In this document: piece by piece, positions 1-6,517 of the stretch
Layout of the letters: every line of letters begins with the position of its first letter
Numbering within the stretch: position 1 is the first letter of the stretch
NCBI GenBank assembly: GCA_905214305.1
Contig: CAJMLK010000063.1
Coordinates: 1-16,882, forward strand
From: an uncultured bacterium
Lineage (GTDB): Bacteria; Desulfobacterota; Desulfovibrionia; Desulfovibrionales; Desulfovibrionaceae
Direction: 5' to 3'
DNA: 16,882 nt
Notes under the pieces: generated by a model
The model's database searches: none
Seen by the model: the letters and a program-made list of their open reading frames with translations, nothing else
Told to the model about the DNA's origin: nothing
Translations under genes and position numbers: made by a program

Positions 1-693
1 CTGCGCGGCGACTATCTGCTGATCGTGACCATCGGCATTGTGGAAATTGTGCGCATTGCGCTTATCAACGATGTTTTTGGCCTTACCGGCGGGGCCAACG
101 GTATTTTCGGCATCAGCCGCCCCAATTTTTTCGGCTTCAAGGTCGTCAGGGGCATCCAGTTCTACTATCTGGTCTGGGGCATGGTGGCCGTGAGCCTGCT
201 GCTTTTTTACGGCCTGTGGCATTCGCGTTTTGGCCGCGCCCTCAACTACATCAAGGAAGATGATGTGGCTGCGGAAGGCTGCGGCGTCAACGTCACCCAC
301 TACAAGCTCATGGCTTTTGTGCTCGGGGCGTTCTGGGCGGGCATGGCGGGAACGCTGTATGCGGCCAAGATGACGACCATTTCGCCGGAATCGTTCAGCT
401 TTATGGAATCCGTCATTATTTTTGCCGTGGTCATCCTTTCCGGCGGCAGCCAGATAGGCGTGCTTATCAGCGCGTTTCTGTTCATCGGCCTGCCGGAACT
501 GCTGCGGGAATTTTCCAATGCGCGCATGCTTATTTTTGGTCTGGCCATGATGGTCATGATGGTCTGGCGGCCCCAGGGCCTTTTGCCCCCGCGCCGCCGC
601 CGCTACCACGTTGACGCCCTTTCCGGCGATGGCGCACCGCAGGGCACTGCTGGTGATGGCGGCAACGGAACCGCCGACGGGAGGCCCGCATGA
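1..693 (+). CDS. livM: LivM-type branched-chain amino acid ABC transporter permease, 5' truncated by window edge
   Basis: Inner-membrane permease subunit of a high-affinity branched-chain amino acid (Liv/HAAT) importer. The reading frame is open from base 1, starting LRGDYLLIVT, which matches the conserved cytoplasmic loop of LivM followed by GEIVRI-like and LTGGANGI motifs. The GTG at 25 is therefore not the start, and the N-terminal part lies outside the window. About 230 residues are visible. They hold several hydrophobic segments, including one near FYYLVWGMVAVSLLLF, one at LMAFVLGAFWAGMAGTLYAA, one at SVIIFAVVILSGG and a final one ending MVWRPQGLLPPRRRRY. The positively charged end and the Gly-rich tail after it are cytoplasmic in the usual topology. 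The stop overlaps the livG start (ATGA), which indicates translational coupling. The family call is firm; substrate specificity (Leu/Ile/Val or another amino acid or amide) cannot be fixed from sequence. Confidence 0.93.
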   Translation: MRGDYLLIVTIGIVEIVRIALINDVFGLTGGANGIFGISRPNFFGFKVVRGIQFYYLVWGMVAVSLLLFYGLWHSRFGRALNYIKEDDVAAEGCGVNVTHYKLMAFVLGAFWAGMAGTLYAAKMTTISPESFSFMESVIIFAVVILSGGSQIGVLISAFLFIGLPELLREFSNARMLIFGLAMMVMMVWRPQGLLPPRRRRYHVDALSGDGAPQGTAGDGGNGTADGRPA

Positions 694-1460
694 GCCTTTT
701 GCGCTTGCAGGAAATGACCAAGGTTTTTGGCGGTCTTGTGGCTGTCAACGATCTGACCTTCAATGTTGACGCAGGCAGCGTTGTGGGCCTTATCGGCCCT
801 AACGGCGCGGGCAAGACGACGGTTTTCAACTGCATTACGGGCAACTATACACCTGAAAAAGGCCGCATCTTCTTTGACGGCGAGCCTATTGCCGGTCTGC
901 GGCCTCATCGCGTGGTGGAGCTTGGCATTGCCCGTACCTTTCAGAGCATTCGTCTGTTCGGCAAGCTTTCCGTGCTGGAAAATGTTCTGGCCGGGCGTCA
1001 CTGCCGCATGAAGGCGGGCATGCTGTCGTGCATGCTGCATCTGCCCCGGCAGCGCAGCGAAGAGCGTGCCGCCGTGGCGCGCTGTATGGAAGAACTGCGT
1101 TTTGTGGGTCTGGCCGACAGTCATGCCGAGGCCGCCGGGGCGCTTTCCTATGGCAACCAGCGGCTGCTTGAAATCGCCCGCGCACTGGCGTCCGACCCGC
1201 GCCTGCTCATTCTGGACGAGCCTGCCGGAGGCATGAACGATCAGGAAACAGTGGCCCTTGTCGACACCATTGCGGCCATCCGCGATCGGGGTATTACGGT
1301 GCTGCTGATCGAGCATGATATGCGGCTGGTCATGAAAATCTGTGAAAAACTGGTGGTGCTGGAACACGGCACCATGATCGCTCAGGGTGAGCCGGAGGCC
1401 GTGCGCCATAATCCGGCGGTGGTGGAAGCCTACCTGGGCGTAGAAGACGAGAAGTGGTAA
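690..1460 (+). CDS. livG: LivG-type branched-chain amino acid ABC transporter ATP-binding protein
   Basis: First of two cytoplasmic ATPases that power the Liv importer. It is 256 aa, the usual LivG length. Visible motifs in order are Walker A GPNGAGKTT (residues 36-44), the Q-loop glutamine in RTFQSIRLF (about 85), the family-variant ABC signature LSYGNQ (152-157), Walker B LLILDEP (172-178) and the H-loop in IEHDM (His209). LSYGNQ in place of LSGGQ is typical of LivG. The ATG at 690 sits in the ATGA overlap with the end of livM, so translation is coupled. The C-terminus (VVEAYLGVEDEKW) matches the LivG branch, which has a longer tail than LivF. It should act with livM, a livH permease and a periplasmic binding protein, which would lie upstream of the window. 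Confidence 0.96.
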   Translation: MSLLRLQEMTKVFGGLVAVNDLTFNVDAGSVVGLIGPNGAGKTTVFNCITGNYTPEKGRIFFDGEPIAGLRPHRVVELGIARTFQSIRLFGKLSVLENVLAGRHCRMKAGMLSCMLHLPRQRSEERAAVARCMEELRFVGLADSHAEAAGALSYGNQRLLEIARALASDPRLLILDEPAGGMNDQETVALVDTIAAIRDRGITVLLIEHDMRLVMKICEKLVVLEHGTMIAQGEPEAVRHNPAVVEAYLGVEDEKW

Positions 1461-1463
1461 GCC

Positions 1464-2174
1464 ATGTGCCTGTTGCAACTTTCTGACATACGGGTGAGCT
1501 ACGGCAGCGTCGAGGTGCTGCACGGCATTAACCTGCGGGTGGAAGAGGGCGAGATAGTCACCATCCTCGGGGCTAACGGCGCGGGCAAAAGCACCACTCT
1601 GCTGTCCATCAGCGGGCTGGTGCGGCCCACTTCGGGTGAAATTCTTTTTGAAGGGCAGAACCTTTTGCGTTTGCCGAGCCACAAGGTTGTGGGGCTGGGC
1701 ATTGCGCAGTCGCCCGAGGGACGTCGCGTTTTCGGCGTCATGAGCGTGCTTGAAAACCTTCGCCTCGGCGCTTTTTGCATTGAAGACAAGGCCCGCAGCG
1801 AGCGGACTCTGGAATGGATTTTTGACCTTTTTCCGCGCCTGCTTGAGCGCAAGGATCAGCTCGCGGGCACGCTTTCGGGCGGCGAGCAGCAGATGCTTGC
1901 CATCGGCCGTGCTCTGATGGCCGAACCGCGCCTGCTGCTGCTGGACGAGCCTTCTCTGGGGCTGGCGCCCCTTCTGGTGCGCTCCATTTTTGAAACGGTG
2001 CGTGCCATCAACAAGCGCGGCGTCACCGTGCTGCTGGTGGAGCAGAACGCCCGTGCCGCCCTCAAGCTGGCATCACGCGGCTACGTGCTGGAAGTGGGCA
2101 ACGTGGTTATGGAAGATCAGGCCAGCAGCCTGCTGAACAATGCCAGCGTGCGGGAAGCCTATCTGGGCGGCTAG
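1464..2174 (+). CDS. livF: LivF-type branched-chain amino acid ABC transporter ATP-binding protein
   Basis: Second cytoplasmic ATPase of the Liv importer, 236 aa, normal for LivF. Motifs: Walker A GANGAGKST (36-44), the Q-loop region AQSPEGRRVF (81-90), signature LSGGEQ (137-142), Walker B LLLLDEP (157-163). As in other LivF proteins, the usual H-loop histidine is replaced by Gln in LVEQNA, so this is not a defect. The start ATG lies 3 bases after the livG stop. The protein ends REAYLGG, the expected LivF C-terminus. The TAG stop at 2172-2174 is followed directly by AGCA and shares its last two bases with the border of a dispersed repeat (2173-2320). It is the last gene of the operon. Confidence 0.96.
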   Translation: MCLLQLSDIRVSYGSVEVLHGINLRVEEGEIVTILGANGAGKSTTLLSISGLVRPTSGEILFEGQNLLRLPSHKVVGLGIAQSPEGRRVFGVMSVLENLRLGAFCIEDKARSERTLEWIFDLFPRLLERKDQLAGTLSGGEQQMLAIGRALMAEPRLLLLDEPSLGLAPLLVRSIFETVRAINKRGVTVLLVEQNARAALKLASRGYVLEVGNVVMEDQASSLLNNASVREAYLGG

Positions 2175-2320
2175 AGCAATTTCACTTTGAAATTGCTCTG
2201 GCGGCTGCGTGAGCAGACGTTCGCTACGGAGGCGTAAGCGCAGTTTATCTGCGCGGTTAAACGCCGAAGTGAGCGTGCCTTAAACTTTGAGAATGTATAT
2301 TCTCAAAGTTAATCTGCTCC
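2173..2320 (+). repeat. Dispersed intergenic repeat, copy 1 (about 148 bp, MITE/REP-like)
   Basis: This segment begins AGAGCA and ends TGCTCC, which are near-inverted termini. It shares extended similarity with 4151-4297 in the same orientation, including an identical 30-base block (2265-2294 = 4242-4271) and an identical 12-base block (2223-2234 = 4200-4211). It contains a perfect 11-bp stem at 2173-2199 (loop ACTTT), a stem GCGCAG/CTGCGC near 2238-2254, and a perfect 12-bp stem at 2283-2310 (loop GTAT). An 18-base piece (2181-2198) recurs exactly at 2329-2346, just beyond the right border. No coding capacity is convincing. What the element does is unknown; candidates are a non-autonomous transposable element or a REP-like transcript-end element. 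Confidence 0.75.
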
Positions 2321-2451
2321 AGGGAAACTTCACTTTGAAATTGCTCCGGGAGCGTTCCGGCAGCAGCCTTCCACCGCTGGCGGATGCAAGCCCGTATCCT
2401 GCGCGCGGCGAGGAACATCGACCCGTGCCCTGTTTGTGTTGCTGATTGCGT

Positions 2452-2489
2452 AAAAAGCCCCGCGTTCTGATGGAAGCGGGGCTTTTTTT
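2452..2489 (+). terminator. Strong bidirectional Rho-independent terminator
   Basis: The arms AAAAAGCCCCGC (2452-2463) and GCGGGGCTTTTT (2476-2487) pair perfectly and are followed by a T run to 2489, with another run shortly after. The A run on the left side makes it work in the opposite direction too. It would end the livMGF transcript, about 280 bases past livF, and also the minus-strand dehydrogenase transcript, whose stop is at 2650. The rest of the gene-free stretch 2175-2649 holds the repeat copy and no other feature I can support. Confidence 0.9.
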
Positions 2490-2649
2490 GTTTTTTGGCG
2501 GAACAGGACAAGCATCGATGAACGCTTTCAGCAACCGCGTGCGTTCTGGCCGCCGCCGTACTGCCGCCTGCTCGGTGCAGCCGGACGGCCAGCGCTTGGG
2601 GCGCCAGCACCCGAGAAGCCGCTGTGCGCCGATCTTTCAGGGCCGTGCC

Positions 2650-3726
2650 CTATTTTTTCACGTAATAGTCCAGCGCTTTCACGCGGTAGCTGTTAACAGG
2701 CATCTTGTCAGTGGTTACATAGCCGGAAGCCGCGTTAATCAGGTCGGGAATGCGGTTCACCAGTGTGGCGCAGGTCAGCTCCACGGTGGCGGGCTGGGTA
2801 ATGACCACCTGTGTGTCAGGCTCACCCATAAGGGTCCAGTCGTTGCGGTCCACCTCATCTGGGGCATAGACCTTGCCTATGCATTCGCTTTCGATGACGA
2901 TGCCTTCCTGCGTTTCGGTGGTGACCACTGCGGACATGCCCGTGGCATGCCCGGCGGGAATGGTCATGCCGAGGGTTTCGGACTTCAGTTCCGTGGAGTG
3001 GGTCATGGGCACGCATTTCTGCACCTGACTGATCACTGTAAGGCCAAGGCGTTCCGCCAGCCAGCCGTTGACGTTCCACATGTAGGAAGGCATGAATTCG
3101 CCCTTTTTGATAAGGGCAGCGCGTTCGCCTTCAGGAATGTTGTCTGCGGCGGCGATTTCTTTTTCGAAGGCGGCAAGGCTCAGCCCGGCCCCGTGCGCCT
3201 TTGCCAGCGCAATACCGTAATCTTCCACATTATAGCTGGATTTGCCGCGTATTTTCCTGATGGTGTGCATGGCTCCGGCCAGGGTGGCGATAAGGTTGCC
3301 CCAGAACACGTCCTGATAGCCTGTGCCGCATATGGTGCAGCCGGTCTTTTTGGCGGTTTCGTCCAGTTCACGGGTGATGGCAGGCGAGGAGTTGGCAGGA
3401 AAAATGGCCTCTTCGCAAATGGTGATGGCGTTGACGCCGGCCCGGGCGCAGGCCATAAGCGCATCCCTGACATCACGGATCAGGCTCATGGTGGTGACAA
3501 GGCAGGCATCGGGCCTGATCTGGGCCAGCACCTTTTCCGCCTGTGCCGCGTCCTGAACGAGAACGCCCTTGTTTTCGCACCCCATGATGGAGCCGATGTC
3601 ATGACCGATGACCGCAGGATTGACGTCAAAGGCCGCTACAATTTCCGCACCTTTTTCATATACATAACGCATTGAATATCGAGACATTTTTCCGCAACCG
3701 TACTGGGCGATCCTAAGTTTGCTCAT
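2650..3726 (-). CDS. 2,4-diaminopentanoate dehydrogenase / dihydrodipicolinate reductase-like NAD(P)-dependent oxidoreductase
   Basis: Cytoplasmic NAD(P)-dependent dehydrogenase, 358 aa. The N-terminus RIAQYGCGKMSRY carries a G-x-G-type Rossmann fold motif (about residues 6-15) followed by AEIVAAFDVNPAVIGHDIG, a pattern shared with DapB-like and 2,4-diaminopentanoate dehydrogenase (Ord) proteins. The middle and C-terminal part (CTICGTGYQDVFWGNL, then GMSAVVTTETQEGIVIE, then RIPDLINAASGYVT) fits the C-terminal domain of that family. The ATG at 3724-3726 follows AGGAGG with about 7 bases spacing. No partner of the oxidative ornithine pathway (ornithine aminomutase, OrtA/B) is adjacent, so the substrate is unknown and the true role may differ from Ord. 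It stands alone, convergent with livMGF and preceded by a long structured AT-rich leader. Family call moderately sure, substrate not. Confidence 0.72.
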   Translation of the reverse strand: MSKLRIAQYGCGKMSRYSMRYVYEKGAEIVAAFDVNPAVIGHDIGSIMGCENKGVLVQDAAQAEKVLAQIRPDACLVTTMSLIRDVRDALMACARAGVNAITICEEAIFPANSSPAITRELDETAKKTGCTICGTGYQDVFWGNLIATLAGAMHTIRKIRGKSSYNVEDYGIALAKAHGAGLSLAAFEKEIAAADNIPEGERAALIKKGEFMPSYMWNVNGWLAERLGLTVISQVQKCVPMTHSTELKSETLGMTIPAGHATGMSAVVTTETQEGIVIESECIGKVYAPDEVDRNDWTLMGEPDTQVVITQPATVELTCATLVNRIPDLINAASGYVTTDKMPVNSYRVKALDYYVKK

Positions 3727-3757
3727 GGATTCCTCCTGGTTTGGAAAGTGGGGTTCT

Positions 3758-3870
3758 GGAGCGGATCAACGTTGAACTGCTCCATATTTCAAAGTTTTCA
3801 TTCAGCCGAAAAATGCGATTTCCGGCTGAATCCACGCCATGTTGGGGCGCGCTGCATTTTCGTGCAGCGT
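3758..3870 (-). promoter_or_regulatory. Structured leader upstream of the dehydrogenase gene, with three hairpins
   Basis: Three inverted repeats lie 30-145 bases upstream of the ATG. GGAGC/GCTCC closes 3758-3783. ATTCAGCCG/CGGCTGAAT forms a perfect 9-bp stem at 3800-3831, with an inner AAAT/ATTT pairing. CGCTGCA/TGCAGCG forms a perfect 7-bp stem at 3850-3869. Part of it (3758-3774) matches the right end of repeat copy 2 at 14 of 17 bases in inverted orientation, so some of this may be repeat debris rather than regulation. No known riboswitch class was recognised. Confidence 0.4.
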
Positions 3871-3929
3871 TGGAGCATTTACACTTTTTAAAGGTAAGAC
3901 GCTCTAATTTGAAAAACAATTTCAATTAA

Positions 3930-3957
3930 AGTGTACGCGGTCTTTGTGAAAAATCAA
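3930..3957 (-). promoter_or_regulatory. Candidate sigma70-type promoter for the dehydrogenase gene
   Basis: On the minus strand, TTGATT (3952-3957) and TACACT (3930-3935) are separated by 16 bases in an AT-rich stretch, each matching four of six consensus bases. It would give a leader of about 200 bases before the ATG at 3726. Spacing and match are only fair, so this is a guess from pattern alone. Confidence 0.25.
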
Positions 3958-4025
3958 GCATGCGCGCTGGCAGTGCAAAGCGTGATGTGGGGCGTGATCT
4001 TATGGCAGTTTTGGCGGAAATGTAG

Positions 4026-4058
4026 TGAAAAGGCCGCGATCTGTAAGGATCGCGGCCT
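4026..4058 (-). terminator. Probable Rho-independent terminator of the pgk-mipA transcript
   Basis: A perfect 11-bp stem, AGGCCGCGATC (4031-4041) with GATCGCGGCCT (4048-4058) and a 6-base loop, is followed on the minus strand by TTTTCACTACATTT. It lies about 240 bases beyond the mipA stop, past repeat copy 2. Apart from the two repeat-related segments, a candidate promoter and this stem, the gene-free stretch 3727-4295 shows nothing convincing. Confidence 0.7.
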
Positions 4059-4150
4059 CTCGGCGGACGTCCCGGAAGCATTGGGAATGGATATCCTCAA
4101 TGCGAAAATGCCCAGGATTGCAGGCGGCCCTCTCAAGTGCGGATTGCGCC

Positions 4151-4297
4151 AGAGCAATGCAATTTTTGCACTGCTCTGAGGGCTGGCGGGCAGGCGTTGG
4201 CTACGGAGGCGCAAGCGCGGCTAGTCTGCGCGATTACACGTCGAAGTGAGCGTGCCTTAAACTTTGAGAATATATATTCGCAACGTTAATCTGCTCT
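4151..4297 (+). repeat. Dispersed intergenic repeat, copy 2 (about 147 bp)
   Basis: Second copy of the element at 2173-2320, with termini AGAGCA and TGCTCT that are exact inverted repeats. The left hairpin is present in another sequence form (AGAGCA/TGCTCT enclosing GCAATTTTTGC-like inner bases). The central GCGCGG/CTGCGC stem keeps pairing through a G-T wobble relative to copy 1. The right-hand stem is partly degraded (ATTCGCAACGTT against the perfect arm of copy 1). The right border lies in the mipA stop codon (CTA at 4296-4298 on the plus strand). Conservation of stems despite loop changes suggests structure matters, but two copies are few. Confidence 0.75.
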
Positions 4298-5114
4298 AGA
4301 AAGAGTAAAGAAAGCCCGCATTGAACGAATAGGTGGTGCTGCGTTCCACCATGGGGCTGTCGGTAACTTCGCTCCCCAGAAAAAGGGCTTTGCCGTTGAG
4401 CAGGATACTCCAGCTTTCGGTAAGCGCCACGCGCAGGGTCAGTCCGGCATAGGGGGAAAACGCGCTTTCGGGGCTGTACTGCTTCAGGCCGCTTTTGCGT
4501 GATTCGCTGGAGCTGACGCTGTAGTAATAGTCGTTGTAGTTGCTGTCGGTCCACTGCGCGCCCACCGAGGGCATGATGATGATATTTTCGAAACGCAGCG
4601 GGTAGGCGTAGGAAACATCGGCCATGACGCCGTTGTTGACGCCCAGCACGTCTGTGGACAGCGTGGCCGATGCCAGCCCGTAGCGGGAGCGCAGGGTGTA
4701 GTTCAAACCGGCCATGAGCGAGGAATAGCGGTCGTCCAGCCGCTTCATCCTGTCGTTGTCGCTCCATGAGGCATAAAAATGCTGCGGCAGATAGGAAAGC
4801 TGGACATTGAACTCATGGTAGCGGTTTTTAAAGACATGCACACCGCCGCTCAGGCCCCGCAGGTACAGCCAGTTGCCCTCGTAGCCCAGCAGGGGCAGGG
4901 GCGAACCCAGCGAATTGATGCCCTTGTATTCCGATGTGCGCAACGACGCGCCAATACCCGCGTTAAAGCCCCACTTGTCCTGCTGTGCAGTCGAAGCAGG
5001 GGCATCGGGATCATCTTCCCACAGTTCCTGTGCCTGCACCGTGGACGCTGCCAGCAGGCAGCAGATCCACAGCGGCAGCAGAAGCAGTGTGTTCAGAAGA
5101 GATTGTTTTTTCAT
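4296..5114 (-). CDS. MipA/OmpV-family outer-membrane protein
   Basis: Predicted outer-membrane beta-barrel of 272 aa. Residues 1-28 form a signal peptide: KK, a long Leu-rich core, then an STVQA-Q cleavage site. The mature part has alternating aromatic/polar beta-strand segments (GFNAGIGASLRTSEYKG, LYLRGLSGGVHVFKN, FNVQLSYLPQHFYASW, FSPYAGLTLRVALTESW) and ends in FLYSF. A terminal Phe is the usual signal for outer-membrane assembly. The length and the start of the barrel fit the MipA/OmpV family. Some members scaffold murein enzymes; for most the role is unknown. The ATG overlaps the pgk stop (ATGA), so it is probably translated from the pgk message. The stop coincides with the border of repeat copy 2. 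Confidence 0.82.
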   Translation of the reverse strand: MKKQSLLNTLLLLPLWICCLLAASTVQAQELWEDDPDAPASTAQQDKWGFNAGIGASLRTSEYKGINSLGSPLPLLGYEGNWLYLRGLSGGVHVFKNRYHEFNVQLSYLPQHFYASWSDNDRMKRLDDRYSSLMAGLNYTLRSRYGLASATLSTDVLGVNNGVMADVSYAYPLRFENIIIMPSVGAQWTDSNYNDYYYSVSSSESRKSGLKQYSPESAFSPYAGLTLRVALTESWSILLNGKALFLGSEVTDSPMVERSTTYSFNAGFLYSF

Positions 5115-6292
5115 GCACCCACCTGTGCGCGGTCTTCCAACGCTGCAACCGAAGGCAGCTTTTTGCCTTCAAGCAGTTCCAGCGATGCACCACCGCCGGT
5201 TGAGATATAGCCCATGCGGTCGGCCAGCCCGTATTTTTCTACGGCAGCTACGCTGTCGCCGCCGCCAACTACAACAAATGCCTTGGAGTCGCTCAGGTAT
5301 TCGGCCAGAGCCTTGGTTCCGTCACCAAAGGGTTCTACTTCAAATGCGCCGACCGGGCCGTTCCAGACCACAGTGGCCGCCTTGGCAAGGAATTTTTCGT
5401 ACAGGGCCAGAGTTTCGGGGCCGATGTCAAGGATCATCTGGTCGCCCGGCACGTCACCCACGGCGTGCAGCATGGCCTGCTGGCGGGGGGCCAGCTCCTC
5501 GGCGGTGATCACATCCACGGGCAGGGGCAGTTCCTTGTTGAGGGTCTTGGCCTGCGCCATGATCTTCTGGGCGTCGGGCAGCAGGTCTTCTTCGTACAGA
5601 GACTTGCCCACCATGTATCCTGCCGCGGCAAGAAAGGTGTTGGCGATGCCGCCGCCCACAATGAGCACGTCCACTTTTTCCAGCAGGTTTTCAAGCAGGG
5701 CCAGCTTGGTCGATACCTTGGCCCCGCCGACAATCGCCACCACAGGCCGGGTGGGATTGTCGAGCACCTTGTCGAAAGCTGCCAGCTCTGCCTGCAGCAG
5801 CGGCCCTGCGCAGGCCACCGCGGCGGCGCGCACAGCCCCTTCGGTGGAGGCATGGGCACGGTGGGCCGCGCCAAAGGCGTCCATCACGTAAACATCGCCA
5901 AGACCGGCAAGTTTGGCCGACAGCTCGGGATCATTCTTTTTTTCGCCGGGCAGAAAGCGCACGTTTTCGAGCAGGGTGACCTGACCGGGGGCCGCCTTGG
6001 CCTCGTCCATATCTTTCGCCAGAGTCACAGGCTGCCCCAGCAATTTCGACAGGCGCTCGGCCACGGGAGCAAGAGAAAACTGCGCGTCATACTGCCCTTC
6101 CACGGGGCGGCCCAGGTGCGACAGCACGATGACGCCCGCACCTTTTTCCAGCGCCAGCCTGATAGTGGGCAAAGAAGCGCGTATGCGCTTGTCATTGGTG
6201 ATGGTTCCGTCCTTCATGGGCACATTGAGGTCTTCACGGATGACAACCGTTTTTCCGCCAAGGTCAAGATCCTGCATATTCGTTACGGGCAT
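5111..6292 (-). CDS. pgk: Phosphoglycerate kinase
   Basis: Interconverts 1,3-bisphosphoglycerate + ADP and 3-phosphoglycerate + ATP in cytoplasmic glycolysis and gluconeogenesis. It is 393 aa, standard for bacterial PGK. Visible motifs: substrate-binding RxDLNVP (Arg19, Asp21, Asn23), SHLGRP (58-63), ENVRF (110-114), FGAAHRAHAST (140-150), nucleotide-side GGAKVSTK (189-196), NGPVGAFE and GGGDS (343-347), STGGGASLELLEGK near the end. The short VEGQYDAQFSLAPVA segment resembles the PGK type of beta- and gammaproteobacteria. The frame stays open for 49 codons upstream, but the ATG at 6290-6292 is chosen because MPVTNMQDLDLGGKTV aligns with family N-termini and GAGGAG precedes it. Its stop overlaps the mipA start. 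The tkt terminator lies upstream, so it probably has its own promoter in 6293-6474; no convincing -35/-10 pair was found there. Confidence 0.97.
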   Translation of the reverse strand: MPVTNMQDLDLGGKTVVIREDLNVPMKDGTITNDKRIRASLPTIRLALEKGAGVIVLSHLGRPVEGQYDAQFSLAPVAERLSKLLGQPVTLAKDMDEAKAAPGQVTLLENVRFLPGEKKNDPELSAKLAGLGDVYVMDAFGAAHRAHASTEGAVRAAAVACAGPLLQAELAAFDKVLDNPTRPVVAIVGGAKVSTKLALLENLLEKVDVLIVGGGIANTFLAAAGYMVGKSLYEEDLLPDAQKIMAQAKTLNKELPLPVDVITAEELAPRQQAMLHAVGDVPGDQMILDIGPETLALYEKFLAKAATVVWNGPVGAFEVEPFGDGTKALAEYLSDSKAFVVVGGGDSVAAVEKYGLADRMGYISTGGGASLELLEGKKLPSVAALEDRAQVGA

Positions 6293-6474
6293 GGCGCTCT
6301 CCTCTTTGTTGGACTTGCAGCGTAATTTTGATTGAAGGCAAATGCCGGGGCCTTGCAAGCCAGAGCATACCACCGGTGAACCACGTGCATGCCCTGCGAA
6401 AATTTTACAAAAGACCCTTGCCGGAGAACCGTCAGGCAAGCCCTGTCCGGCCCGGCCTTTCAGGCATCATTGTT

Positions 6475-6509
6475 CAAAAGCGCGGGCGCATCGAATGACG
6501 CGCCCGCGC
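6475..6509 (-). terminator. Rho-independent terminator after tkt
   Basis: GCGCGGGCGC (6480-6489) and GCGCCCGCGC (6500-6509) form a perfect 10-bp GC stem with a 10-base loop, followed on the minus strand by TTTTG. It begins 9 bases after the tkt stop, which strongly suggests the rpe-tkt transcript ends here and that pgk is a separate unit. Confidence 0.82.
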
Positions 6510-6517
6510 CAAACAGG

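Noticed and set aside
2257..2610. Minus-strand small ORFs ending ...SLRHAHFGV over repeat copy 1 (and a similar one over copy 2)
   Set aside because: The shared C-terminus comes only from the repeat DNA. The frame runs through a strong terminator, and the parts outside the repeat are unrelated, so these are not genes.
2446..3675. 409-codon open frame on the plus strand opposite the dehydrogenase
   Set aside because: Antisense shadow: its composition (His/Gly/Arg-rich, no domain) is typical of the complement of a GC-rich gene, and it starts inside a terminator.
3931..4179. 82-codon plus-strand ORF MYAVFVKNQACALAV...
   Set aside because: Runs through the 4031-4058 terminator stem and into repeat copy 2, has no ribosome site or domain, and its hydrophobic start looks accidental.
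5111..6439. Longer pgk start giving 442 residues
   Set aside because: The extra 49 residues do not resemble PGK, and the internal ATG at 6290-6292 has a GAGGAG site and the family N-terminus.
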